From the NCBI GenBank assembly GCA_002506535.1, contig DAXT01000018.1:1-64000 (forward strand): a DNA stretch of 64,000 nt, read 5' to 3'. The stretch is from Methanothrix harundinacea. Lineage in GTDB: Archaea; Halobacteriota; Methanosarcinia; Methanotrichales; Methanotrichaceae. Below, in pieces: positions 32,787 to 41,010 of the stretch. Position 1 is the first letter of the stretch; the number at the start of each line of letters is the position of its first letter. The position numbers were made by a program, and so were the translations under genes. The notes beneath the pieces were generated by a model. That model made no database searches. It saw nothing but the letters and a program-made list of their open reading frames with translations, and was not told the origin of the DNA.

Positions 32787-33632
32787 ATGGACGAGGCCTA
32801 CCGGGGGAAGGTCCGGGGGGAGAAGAGGCTCGAAGAGAAGAGGGGCGAGTTTATACTGGGGTTTGAGGATCTGGCGAAGAGGCTGAAAGAGAGGCCGAAG
32901 AGGGAAGAGGTGGAGGCGCTCGCCCCGAAGGATCCCGACACCATCTCAGCCATCCTCGTCTGTGCCTCTCCCAGGGGAAGAAGAGAGGAGATGATCTGGG
33001 GATATCTATCCAGCCTGGCCGCCGAGAGGCTCTCCTCCCCCCTGGTGATCCCCCCGAGGAACTACGCTGGACTTGAGATGCGGGGAGGAACGATCATCCT
33101 GGAGGGCACAGCCTCCTCACCTGGATCGAAGGCCGGGTTTTCGTCAGGTTCGACCGGGGTCGGGGGCTCCTGGGTGAGGGCTCACCACCTGGGGGAGAAG
33201 ATCTCCGGCGGCAGGCTCGTAGTCCGCGGGACCGCCGGGGACTACCTGGGCCAGGAGATGAAGGGCGGCGGGATCATAGCAGCATCCTGCGGCGATTACG
33301 CCTTCAGAAATATGCGGGGCGGCTGGGGGGTCGTCAGGGGCGACGCCGGAAACTATCTCGCCGTCGGAAACTCGAGGGGGAGGATCGCCGTCAAAGGGAG
33401 GGCCGGATCGAGGGCTGGTTGGCTGATGAGGTCGGGGAGGATCCGGGTGGGAAGAGATTGCGCCGAATATCTGGGGCTGATGATGAGCGGCGGCCAGATC
33501 TCTGTGGTGGGGAGGGCCGGGGCGAGGGCTGGCTGGAGGATGAAGGGAGGGCTGATCGAAGCAGCGGGATGCGGTCCCGAAGCAGGAGCTGAGATGGTTG
33601 GCGGCAGGATACTCCAGAGAGAGGATCTTTGA
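32787..33632 (+). CDS. GXGXG beta-helix protein (FwdC / glutamate synthase C-terminal-like)
   Basis: The 281-residue protein has a charged helical start (1-75) and then a run of seven or more 17-19-residue turns from about 90 to 275, each of the form G-x-M/E-x-G-G-x-I-x-V-x-G-x-A-G-x-x-x-G. This is the pattern of the GXGXG fold in formylmethanofuran dehydrogenase subunit C and in the C-terminal domain of glutamate synthase, a right-handed beta-helix. No catalytic residues are known for the fold; it usually spaces or joins active subunits. The gene lies 14 bases after the MoxR-type ATPase and overlaps the VWA gene by 35 bases, so the three are probably made as a unit. Confidence 0.75.
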   Translation: MDEAYRGKVRGEKRLEEKRGEFILGFEDLAKRLKERPKREEVEALAPKDPDTISAILVCASPRGRREEMIWGYLSSLAAERLSSPLVIPPRNYAGLEMRGGTIILEGTASSPGSKAGFSSGSTGVGGSWVRAHHLGEKISGGRLVVRGTAGDYLGQEMKGGGIIAASCGDYAFRNMRGGWGVVRGDAGNYLAVGNSRGRIAVKGRAGSRAGWLMRSGRIRVGRDCAEYLGLMMSGGQISVVGRAGARAGWRMKGGLIEAAGCGPEAGAEMVGGRILQREDL

Positions 33633-35145
33633 GATCTGGGAGAGGTCCAGGTCGAGCTGGCACCTCCCCCAGCTCCCAAGGCCGGTGATCGCAAGAGCCG
33701 ATGGCGACGGAGGCCCCTTCCCCTTCAAGAACTACAGGATCGTCGTCGACGGAAAAACCCTGGATAAGGGCGACCTCTACCTCGAGAACCTCTTCGACCA
33801 CCTGATCGTCCACTACCTCTTCTGTCCGCGGTCCCTGGAGACGGCCGGAAGGCTAGCCTTGGCCGCCCTGGAGGGGATCGGGAACGGGGACAAAACCCTG
33901 GCGAGAAGGATGGTCAACCTCTTCTCCGACATCGTCGTCGATACCTTCCGGCTGGAGCGTTCCCTCGAGGACGAGGAGAAGGTCCTCCTGGGGTGGAGGG
34001 ATCTGGCGAAGGAAGAGCTGTCAGCTCTGGACGGGGCGGTGGTGGGCTTTCTATCCGAACTCTGGGAGGTTGATCTCCCTCCATCGGACCTTCCCGAGGC
34101 GGAGGAGCTGGTAGCTGTCTTCTCCTGGGGGGTGAAGGAGAGGTCGAGGTGGCCGAGGCAGTGTATGCAGATGGCGAGGATCCTGGCGGAGCTGCAGCCC
34201 GGGCTCCTCGGGTCCGGGATGGTCCCTTCCGCGGAGGGGCTCCTCGGAGACGCCCAATCCGCCCCCTTATCGGGGATCGCCTCGGATCTGGAGCCGGAGG
34301 CCTACAGGGAGACGCTCTCGGTCCTGGAGCTCGACGGCGATTTGAAGCGGTGGTACCGGGACCAGAGCTACACCATCATCATCAGGCCTACGGGCCAGGT
34401 GACGGAGAGCAGGTTTCCCTCCAGCCTCGTCAAGTGGCGGTTCTCCGACCCTCCCGCGGATCTGGACGTCGCCTACTCCCTCAGCCTCGCCCCGAGGCTG
34501 ATACCGGGGGTGACGACCTACAAGCGGGAGGAGGAGTCTTGCTCCATGGCCGCCTCCGGGGATAGGGTCCCCGACCTCCTGGTGGTCCTAGACGGAAGTG
34601 GATCGATGGGCGGCCACCGGAGGGGGACGAAGACCCATGTCGCTACCCTTGCCGCCTTCAAGGCGAGCGCCTTCGCCCACAGCCAGGGAGCTGAGGTCGC
34701 CGCCATCAGCTATAGCGACCGGCTGGTTCTACAGGACTGGACGAGGGACCTGGCCGCCGTCGAGGAGGTCCTAGTCCAGCACCTGGGGTCCCGGACCCAC
34801 ATCCCAGGGCGGGAGGTTCTGGAGCTGACCAAGATGAGGCCCGGCTGCCTCATCCTCTGCATCACCGACACCCACATCCAGAACCTCTACAACGAATGGA
34901 AGCACCTTCAGGATGCCGCCTCCTCCGGGAGGTTCATCCTATTCTCCATCGACGAGGCGAATAAAAACAGAAAGGTGGAGGAGGCCCTCGGCGACCTGGG
35001 CAGGATCTTCCGGATCAACCGGCTCGAGGACCTCCTCTCCCTGGTCATCGAGACGGCAGAGGAGGCTTATCGCCCCCGGCCGGGCCATCAGGGGCCAGTG
35101 GACGGGGAAAGTTTTATCTCCTCCAAGGGAATGGGGGGAGGCTGA
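33598..35145 (+). CDS. VWA-domain protein partner of the MoxR-type ATPase
   Basis: The 515-residue protein ends with a von Willebrand A domain: LVVLDGSGSMGG near residue 331 is the MIDAS metal site, followed by THVATLAAFKASAFAH and LCITDTHI. The N-terminal 300 residues are mostly helical and unmatched. VWA proteins of this kind (CoxE/BchD/YehP-like) work with MoxR or chelatase-type AAA+ ATPases to remodel or metallate partners. Translation appears to start at a TTG (33598) 35 bases inside the preceding beta-helix gene. The C-terminus runs almost to the tRNA-His gene and contains its promoter. Confidence 0.8.
   Translation: MAAGYSRERIFEIWERSRSSWHLPQLPRPVIARADGDGGPFPFKNYRIVVDGKTLDKGDLYLENLFDHLIVHYLFCPRSLETAGRLALAALEGIGNGDKTLARRMVNLFSDIVVDTFRLERSLEDEEKVLLGWRDLAKEELSALDGAVVGFLSELWEVDLPPSDLPEAEELVAVFSWGVKERSRWPRQCMQMARILAELQPGLLGSGMVPSAEGLLGDAQSAPLSGIASDLEPEAYRETLSVLELDGDLKRWYRDQSYTIIIRPTGQVTESRFPSSLVKWRFSDPPADLDVAYSLSLAPRLIPGVTTYKREEESCSMAASGDRVPDLLVVLDGSGSMGGHRRGTKTHVATLAAFKASAFAHSQGAEVAAISYSDRLVLQDWTRDLAAVEEVLVQHLGSRTHIPGREVLELTKMRPGCLILCITDTHIQNLYNEWKHLQDAASSGRFILFSIDEANKNRKVEEALGDLGRIFRINRLEDLLSLVIETAEEAYRPRPGHQGPVDGESFISSKGMGGG
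35111..35118 (+). promoter_or_regulatory. TATA-like box for tRNA-His inside the VWA gene
   Basis: TTTTATCT lies 31-38 bases before the first base of the tRNA, inside the last codons of the preceding gene. The A+T patch is unusual within this GC-rich coding end. Confidence 0.45.
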
Positions 35146-35148
35146 AGT

Positions 35149-35221
35149 GCCGGGGTAGGGTAGTTGGCCATCCTTTGGGACTGTGGATCCCATGACCCGG
35201 GTTCGAATCCCGGCTCCGGCC
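35149..35221 (+). tRNA. tRNA-His (anticodon GTG)
   Basis: A 73-base tRNA. The acceptor GCCGGGG pairs with CTCCGGC (one G-T), and C at 35221 is the discriminator, as expected for histidine. The anticodon stem TGGGA/TCCCA encloses CTGTGGA, giving GTG. The T arm is CCGGG-TTCGAAT-CCCGG. The base before the acceptor is T, so the extra 5' G of tRNA-His must be added after transcription. CCA is not encoded. It begins four bases after the VWA gene stop. Confidence 0.94.
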
Positions 35222-35348
35222 TCAATATATTGATGAACCCCTATTGATGAAACCCTTTTCCGACTCCACGAACCTATTCCAGGTCGTCTATTTTCCCGAC
35301 AGCCGCTTTCCGACGGCTATTTAATGGCTCGAGGGGATCGCGTAGTCC

Positions 35349-36311
35349 ATGGCAGCGGACCTCTGCGACCGGTTCTGCGGCTGCCTCCTGGGCGCAGCCG
35401 TCGGCGACGGACTGGGGATGCCCGTCGAGGGGCTGACAAGAGAGGAGATCAGAGATCGCTATGTAGAGATCCGGGATATGATCGCCCCCGCCCCCGACCA
35501 CTTCCACTCCCGCCTATCGGCAGGCCAGTACACCGACGATACCGAACAGACCCTCATCCTGGCGGATTCGATCATCGAGGCCGGCTTCTTCGACGTCGAG
35601 AGGTTTGCGGCAGGGCTCTGCGACTGGGGGCGGTGCTGGACCGCCGATCCCGGTCTGAACAGGGGCGTCGGATGTACGAGCATGACGGCGATAGGGGAGC
35701 TGATGAGGGACCGGCCCTGGCAGGAGGCGGGCTTTGCGACCCCCACATGCGGCTCTGCCATGAGGACCGCCCCCATCGGCCTCGTCTACCACTGCAGCCT
35801 CGACCTCGTAGCCTCCTACTCCGACCTGCAGAGCCTCCCCACCCACTCCTCAGCTGCCGCCCGGGCCGGGGCGGTCGCCGTCGGGGTGGGGGTCGCCGCC
35901 GCCGTCCTCGAATTATCTCCCATCAGGGTCCTGGAGACGGCCGCCTCCTTCTCCGACAGGATCGACCACGACTTCGCCCGGCAGCTTCTCTTCGTCAAAG
36001 AGCTTCTGGACCTGGACCCCGCGGAGGCTCTGGCGGAGATAGGGACGTCTCCCATGGTGGGCGAGACCGTCCCGGCCGCCTTCTTCTGCCACCTCAGGCT
36101 CGATCCGGAGGAGGCTCTCATAGCGGCGGCCTCCAACGGTGGGGACACCGACTCCATCGCCTCCATCGCCGGCGCCCTGGCGGGGGCGTCCCGGGGCTCC
36201 GATTGGATCCCGGAGAGGTGGCTCACCCGCCTGGAGGATCGGGAGAGGATAGAGAAGGCGGGCAGAGATCTAGCCGCCGTGGCTTCGAGGATCTGTCCGG
36301 GGATCCGATGA
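35349..36311 (+). CDS. ADP-ribosylglycohydrolase family protein
   Basis: The 320-residue protein matches the DraG/ARH fold: GCLLGAAVGDGLGMPVEG at the start, then YTDDTEQT near residue 58 and NGGDTDSIASI near residue 265, whose Asp and Thr residues bind the two magnesium ions. A GCGSAMRT-like segment (TPTCGSAMRTAPIGL) lies mid-protein. Enzymes of this family remove ADP-ribose from proteins, nucleic acids or small molecules. There is no partner ADP-ribosyltransferase gene beside it. It lies between tRNA-His and the arginine genes. An alternative frame on the same strand from 35324 is a shadow. Confidence 0.9.
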   Translation: MAADLCDRFCGCLLGAAVGDGLGMPVEGLTREEIRDRYVEIRDMIAPAPDHFHSRLSAGQYTDDTEQTLILADSIIEAGFFDVERFAAGLCDWGRCWTADPGLNRGVGCTSMTAIGELMRDRPWQEAGFATPTCGSAMRTAPIGLVYHCSLDLVASYSDLQSLPTHSSAAARAGAVAVGVGVAAAVLELSPIRVLETAASFSDRIDHDFARQLLFVKELLDLDPAEALAEIGTSPMVGETVPAAFFCHLRLDPEEALIAAASNGGDTDSIASIAGALAGASRGSDWIPERWLTRLEDRERIEKAGRDLAAVASRICPGIR

Positions 36312-36356
36312 GAAGATCACAAGTCATAGAATAGGCAGCTGACCAGATGCCAGCGT

Positions 36357-36370
36357 GTCGTTTTTATGCC
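36357..36370 (+). promoter_or_regulatory. TATA-like box of the arginine operon
   Basis: TCGTTTTTATGCC lies about 25-30 bases before the argC ATG at 36392, which would give a leaderless argC message. No clear operator is visible beside it. Confidence 0.4.
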
Positions 36371-36391
36371 AGCCGGTATTCGTCTTCTGCC

Positions 36392-37417
36392 ATGATCAAG
36401 GTAGGAATAGTAGGAGGGTCCGGCTACACCGGCGGAGAGCTCCTCCGCCTATTGAGCCACCATCCCGGAGCCGAGGCGGTCTGCATCACCTCCAGAAAGC
36501 TGGAGGGTAGGCCCGTGGGGGACGTCCATACCCACCTTCGGGCGGTATCCTCCCTCAACTTCGAATCGCCTTCTGCGTCCGAGGTCGCCGAGAGGTGCGA
36601 CGTCGTCTTCACCGCCGTCCCCCACGGGACGGCGATGGACTGGGTCCCGGAGCTCCTCGATGCGGGGGCGAAGGTCGTTGACCTATCCGCCGACTACAGG
36701 CTACCCCTGGAGGTCTTCGAGAAGACCTACGGGATGAAGCACCGGGCCTTCCGGGAGGCGGTCTTCGGGATGACGGAGCTCCACCCGGAGGTGAAGGGCG
36801 CGGACTTCGTCGCCAACCCGGGCTGCTACCCCACGGGGGCGAGCCTCTCGGTGGCTCCCCTCGTCGGAGCCGGCCTCGCCGAGAGGGTCATCTTCGACTC
36901 AAAGTCCGGGATCTCGGGGGCGGGGATCGCCCCCTCCCAGACGAGCCATTACCCGAACATGGCGGAGAACGTCATCGCCTACAAGCTCACAGCTCACCGC
37001 CACCGGGCCGAGATAAATCAGGAGCTATCCCGCATCTCGCCGGGGATAAAGGCCAGCTTCACCCCCCACGTCGTCCCCGCCGTCCGGGGGATATTCACGA
37101 CGGCTCACCTCCTGGTAAAAGACGAGTTCGTCGGCGAGATCCCCGATAAGGCCGGGATCGAGAGGATATACAGAGATTTCTATAAAAATTCCCCCTTCAT
37201 CAGGATCGTCCCGGGCGTCCCCTCCCTGGCGGCGGTCAGGGGCTCGAACTTCTGCGACATAGGCTTCGAGGTGGACGGGTCGGGGGACCGGATCGTGGTA
37301 GTTTCAGCGATAGACAACCTGGTGAAGGGCGCCTCCGGCCAGGCGATCCAGAATATGAACCTGATGACGGGGATGGCCGAGACCGAAGGGCTCTGGTTCC
37401 CCGGCGCCGCACCCTGA
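36392..37417 (+). CDS. argC: N-acetyl-gamma-glutamyl-phosphate reductase ArgC
   Basis: The 341-residue enzyme reduces acetylglutamyl phosphate to the semialdehyde in arginine synthesis. It starts MIKVGIVGGSGYTGGELLRLL (split motif), has FTAVPHGTAM, and the catalytic Cys in VANPGCYPTG (about residue 147), then SKSGISGAG and a His-containing AHRHRAEI. The length is right. A start at 36347 is rejected because it would include the TATA box. It begins an argC-CBS-argJ-argH run, all on the plus strand. Confidence 0.97.
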   Translation: MIKVGIVGGSGYTGGELLRLLSHHPGAEAVCITSRKLEGRPVGDVHTHLRAVSSLNFESPSASEVAERCDVVFTAVPHGTAMDWVPELLDAGAKVVDLSADYRLPLEVFEKTYGMKHRAFREAVFGMTELHPEVKGADFVANPGCYPTGASLSVAPLVGAGLAERVIFDSKSGISGAGIAPSQTSHYPNMAENVIAYKLTAHRHRAEINQELSRISPGIKASFTPHVVPAVRGIFTTAHLLVKDEFVGEIPDKAGIERIYRDFYKNSPFIRIVPGVPSLAAVRGSNFCDIGFEVDGSGDRIVVVSAIDNLVKGASGQAIQNMNLMTGMAETEGLWFPGAAP

Positions 37418-37478
37418 TGAGAAGATTGAAAGGATAGGCGAGGCTGAAAGGGTAAATAAAAAGAGAGCTGAGGGGTAG

Positions 37479-37967
37479 ATGATGAAGATCAGGGACGTTA
37501 TGAACCCGGAGCCCGTCGCCATCCAGGCGACCGACGCCGTCGGCGACGCCGTCAGGCTTCTGAGGACGGAGGAGATCAGCGGGATGCCGGTTTTAGAGGG
37601 TGAAAAGCTGGTGGGGGTCGTCTCCGAGTCGGACCTCCTCAAGATGCTCTCCGTCGAGAGGGAGGGGGGGCTGTGGCTCCCAAGCCCCCTCGAGATCCTT
37701 GAGGTCCCCATCCGGGACCTGATCCGTTGGGAGAGGCTCCAGGCTGAGGCGGAGGAGGCGGGGACGACGAGGGTATCCGAGGTCATGACCAGGAAGGTCT
37801 TCACCGTCGGACCTGAGGATTCCATCCAGCGGGCGGCTTCGATGATGGTCCGCCACCGGATCAACCGCCTCCCGGTCCTGGAGGGGGAGAGGCTCGTGGG
37901 TATCGTGACGAGGGGAGACATCATCGCGGGTCTGGGGATGGAGGCGTCGGAAGTTGAAGAGGATTGA
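37479..37967 (+). CDS. Two-CBS-domain protein within the arginine operon
   Basis: The 162-residue protein has two CBS domains: IRDVMNPEPVAIQATD...GMPVLEGEKLVGVVSESDLLK (about 3-55) and VSEVMTRKVFTVGPED...RINRLPVLEGERLVGIVTRGDII (about 95-150). CBS pairs bind adenosine nucleotides such as AMP, ATP or SAM and report energy or cofactor state. Placed between argC and argJ and overlapping the argJ start by 14 bases, it may tune arginine synthesis; this is inference. ATG codons at 37479 and 37482 are both possible. Confidence 0.9.
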   Translation: MMKIRDVMNPEPVAIQATDAVGDAVRLLRTEEISGMPVLEGEKLVGVVSESDLLKMLSVEREGGLWLPSPLEILEVPIRDLIRWERLQAEAEEAGTTRVSEVMTRKVFTVGPEDSIQRAASMMVRHRINRLPVLEGERLVGIVTRGDIIAGLGMEASEVEED

Positions 37968-39126
37968 GGGGGGGATATGCGCCGTCGGTGGCGTCAGGGC
38001 CGCCGGGGCGAAGCGGGGCAAGTACGGCGTCGCCCTCATCGCCGCTTCAGGCCCTGCGGCCGGCGTCTTCACCATGAACAGGATCAGGGCGGCTCCCCTG
38101 GACGTCACCGCCGGGAATCTGGCCCTCTCAGGGGGAAGGCTTGAGGGGGTGATCGCCAACAGCGGCTGCGCCAACGCCTACACCGGGACAAGGGGTGTCG
38201 AGGACGCCCGGTGGATGGCGGGCCTCTTCGCCGAGACCCTGGGGGTCGGAGCCGATCGTATCGGCGTCGCCTCGACGGGGGTTATAGGAAGGTACCTCGA
38301 CCGGGGCGTCTTGGAGGAGCTCTTCGATGAGGCGAGGGGGCGGCTCAGGTCAGACCCCGGGGCGAGTGAGGAGGCGGCGCGGGCGATCATGACGACGGAC
38401 ACGAGAGTCAAAGAGATCGCCGTCGAGCACTCCGGGTTTCGGGTGGCAGGGATCACAAAGGGCGCCGGGATGATCGAGCCAAACATGGCGACGATGCTCG
38501 CCTTCATCTACACCGACGTCAGAATCTCGCCAGAGGCGCTCAGAGATGCCCTCCTGGAGGCGGTCGATGATAGCTTCAACATGCTCATCGTCGACGGGGA
38601 CACCAGCACCAACGACCTGGTCCTGGTGACGGCTACGGGAAAGGTTGAAGCCGATATAGACGACTTCAGAGAGGCCCTCAATTACGTCTGCGTGGAGCTG
38701 GCGAAGATGATGGCGAAAGACGGCGAGGGGGCGACGAAGCTGGTGGAGATGGTCGTCACCGGAGCCCGAAGCCGGGAGGACGCCCGCCTGGCGGCCAAGA
38801 CGGTGATGAGGAGCAGCCTCGTCAAGACCGCCATCTTCGGGTGCGATCCCAACTGGGGAAGGATCGTCGCGGCGGCGGGAAGGTCCGGCGCAGAGGTCGA
38901 TCCGGAGAAGATCACCCTATCGATCTCTGCCGCCGGCGGTGATGAGGTATTCCTCGTCAGGGACGGCAAGATCGTCGACGGCGTCCTCTCGGAGGCGGAG
39001 GAGGCGATGAGGGCCGAGGAGCTTCTGATCACCCTCGACCTCGGCCTCGGGGACGGGAGGGCCCGGGCCTTCGGCTGCGATCTCTCTTACGACTACGTCA
39101 AGATCAACGCGGATTATACGACCTGA
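37954..39126 (+). CDS. argJ: Bifunctional ornithine acetyltransferase / glutamate N-acetyltransferase ArgJ
   Basis: The 390-residue enzyme passes the acetyl group from acetylornithine to glutamate, closing the acetyl cycle of arginine synthesis. It is an Ntn-type self-cleaving protein: GAGMIEPNMATMLAF contains the Ala-Thr cleavage site (about residue 182), the Thr becoming the nucleophile. NSGCANAYTG (about 65) and GCDPNWGRI (about 300) are also characteristic. Translation starts at a TTG (37954) inside the end of the CBS gene, so the two are coupled. Length is typical. Confidence 0.96.
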   Translation: MKRIEGGICAVGGVRAAGAKRGKYGVALIAASGPAAGVFTMNRIRAAPLDVTAGNLALSGGRLEGVIANSGCANAYTGTRGVEDARWMAGLFAETLGVGADRIGVASTGVIGRYLDRGVLEELFDEARGRLRSDPGASEEAARAIMTTDTRVKEIAVEHSGFRVAGITKGAGMIEPNMATMLAFIYTDVRISPEALRDALLEAVDDSFNMLIVDGDTSTNDLVLVTATGKVEADIDDFREALNYVCVELAKMMAKDGEGATKLVEMVVTGARSREDARLAAKTVMRSSLVKTAIFGCDPNWGRIVAAAGRSGAEVDPEKITLSISAAGGDEVFLVRDGKIVDGVLSEAEEAMRAEELLITLDLGLGDGRARAFGCDLSYDYVKINADYTT

Positions 39127-39145
39127 GGACTAGGTGGGGGCAATT

Positions 39146-40579
39146 ATGCTTTTGAGAGGAGAGCGGCTCGGCGAGATCTCCGGGGAGGTCCTGGAGTTCA
39201 TATCCTCGAGGGAGGCGGACCGGTGGATCTTCGAGGCGGACATCCTGGTGGACAGGGCCCACCTGGTGATGCTGAGGGAACGAGGGCTGATATCCGCCGA
39301 TGAATTTGCAGAGATCGTCGCCGCCCTCGACGCCATCGATGAAGAGAAGCTCGGCGAGGGCGAGGACGTCCACGAGGCGATCGAGGCGGAGCTGATAGCA
39401 AGGGTCGGAGCCGTCGGCGGCAGGATGCACACCGGCAGGTCTCGAAACGACGAGGTGGCGACCTGCATCCGGATCGTCCTCAGGCAAGAGGTCCTATCCC
39501 TCATGGCCGAGGTTAACGCCCTCGCAGAAGCCCTCGTCGAGAGGGCCGCCGAAAATGCCGATTCAATAATTCCGGGGTTCACCCACCTCCAGCACGCCCA
39601 GCCGACGACCCTCGCCCACCACCTCCTCGCCCACGCCGACGCTCTTTTGAGGGACTTCGAGAGGCTGCGGGACTCTTACCAGCGGGTCAACAGGTCCCCT
39701 TTGGGCGCCGCCGCCTTCGCCTCCACAGGCTTTGATATCGACCGGGCAAGGACCGCCGAGCTCCTCGGCTTCGACGGCCTCGTCGAGAACAGCATGGACG
39801 CCGTATCGACGAGGGACTTTCTCCTGGAGGCGTTATCCGTCTCCTCGATCCTGATGGTGAACGCTAGCCGCCTCGCCGAGGAGCTGATCCTCTGGTCGAC
39901 GTCGGAGTTCGGCTACGTCGAGCTCGATGACCTCTTCACCTCGACGAGCTCCATCATGCCCCAGAAGAAGAACCCCGACACCGCCGAGCTCGTCCGGGGT
40001 AAGACCGGCACGGTCTTTGGGTCCCTGGTCGCCGCCCTCGCCATCAACAAGGCGCTGCCCATGAGCTACAACCGGGACCTACAGGAGGCGACGGCGAACC
40101 TCTGGCGCGGGATCGCCACCACCAGGGGCGCCGTGCGGATCCTCGCCGGGGCCGTCTCCTCGGCGAAGTTCAGGACCGACAGGCTGGAGGCCGCCTCAGG
40201 CGCGGGCTTCTCTACGGCGACGGAGCTAGCCGACTCCCTCGTCAGAAAGACAAAAATCCCCTTTCGGACCGCCCACCAGATCGTTGGAGCTTTGGCCGCA
40301 AAGAGCGAGGCTCCGACGATAGAAGACCTTGACGAGGCGGCCGAGAGGATCGCCGGGTTTCGGCCGAGCGAGAGGGGCTTCGGCGAAGAAGAGCTCACGG
40401 CGGCCCTCGACCCTAAGGAGAACGTGGCGGCAAGGTCGAGGACCGGGGGGCCCGCGCCGGCGGAGACGGGGAGGATGGCCGCCGACCGGAGAAGGAAAAT
40501 CGAGGAGAACGGCCGCCTCGTCGCAGAGTTGAAGGGAAGGGTCGATCGTGCCCTCGCGGCCCTGCGGGAGATGAGGTGA
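39146..40579 (+). CDS. argH: Argininosuccinate lyase ArgH
   Basis: The 477-residue lyase splits argininosuccinate into arginine and fumarate, the last step of the pathway. The signature GSSIMPQKKNP-type segment (SSIMPQKKNPD, about residue 270) is present, as are HTGRSRNDEVAT (about 93) and the HLQHAQPTTLAHH region with the catalytic His. The ATG at 39146 follows GGTGGGGG; a GTG at 39134 is less likely. It follows argJ by 19 bases and ends the arginine run; argG is not in the window. Confidence 0.97.
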   Translation: MLLRGERLGEISGEVLEFISSREADRWIFEADILVDRAHLVMLRERGLISADEFAEIVAALDAIDEEKLGEGEDVHEAIEAELIARVGAVGGRMHTGRSRNDEVATCIRIVLRQEVLSLMAEVNALAEALVERAAENADSIIPGFTHLQHAQPTTLAHHLLAHADALLRDFERLRDSYQRVNRSPLGAAAFASTGFDIDRARTAELLGFDGLVENSMDAVSTRDFLLEALSVSSILMVNASRLAEELILWSTSEFGYVELDDLFTSTSSIMPQKKNPDTAELVRGKTGTVFGSLVAALAINKALPMSYNRDLQEATANLWRGIATTRGAVRILAGAVSSAKFRTDRLEAASGAGFSTATELADSLVRKTKIPFRTAHQIVGALAAKSEAPTIEDLDEAAERIAGFRPSERGFGEEELTAALDPKENVAARSRTGGPAPAETGRMAADRRRKIEENGRLVAELKGRVDRALAALREMR

Positions 40580-40613
40580 CAGTATCGATCCGGGGGCCTC
40601 CAAGGTTGATTAT

Positions 40614-40958
40614 ATGACGACGGCTTCGAGCGGACCGGCTGCGGCGGGGGACGTACCCGGCAGCCCGTCGGCGGCGCCTTCCCTGCCGGAGGACGGCCTG
40701 GCCGGCTTTCTCAGAGGCGGGGGCTGGCGGCGGCGGCTCGGCTTTTTCCTCGTCGTCCTATCCTGTCTCCTCTACGGCTGCCTCCTCTTCGTCCCATCGG
40801 CGCCTCTATCCACATCGGGAAAGGTCGCCCTCTCCTCCCTTCTGGTGATATCCGGGGAGGCTTCTTTTTGGATCGGCGGCATAATTCTCGGCCGCGACGT
40901 CGTCGCCAGGTGGCGGGGGGCGCTCGATCCGAGGAGGTGGATCCGGGGGCGGGGATGA
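40614..40958 (+). CDS. Small two-span membrane protein (transporter-suffix-like)
   Basis: The 114-residue protein has a Pro/Ala/Ser-rich start, then LGFFLVVLSCLLYGCLLFV and VALSSLLVISGEASFWIGG as two membrane spans, joined by a short PSAPLS loop, and a basic C-terminal tail. The pattern W-R-R-R-L-G-F-F-x-x-x-L-S-x-x-L-Y-G and G-E-x-x-F-W-x-G is what I remember for transporter-suffix domain proteins, of unknown role. It begins 35 bases after argH and could be part of that transcript. Confidence 0.7.
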   Translation: MTTASSGPAAAGDVPGSPSAAPSLPEDGLAGFLRGGGWRRRLGFFLVVLSCLLYGCLLFVPSAPLSTSGKVALSSLLVISGEASFWIGGIILGRDVVARWRGALDPRRWIRGRG

Positions 40959-41010
40959 AGGGAGCCCCGAATGAGATCTGTGGAATCGCATCAAACTTTA
41001 ATTTCAGTGG

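Noticed and set aside
35324..36334. 336-residue Arg/Gly-rich plus-strand frame over the ADP-ribosylglycohydrolase
   Set aside because: Low-complexity Arg/Gly/Pro composition; the other plus-strand frame has the metal-binding motifs.
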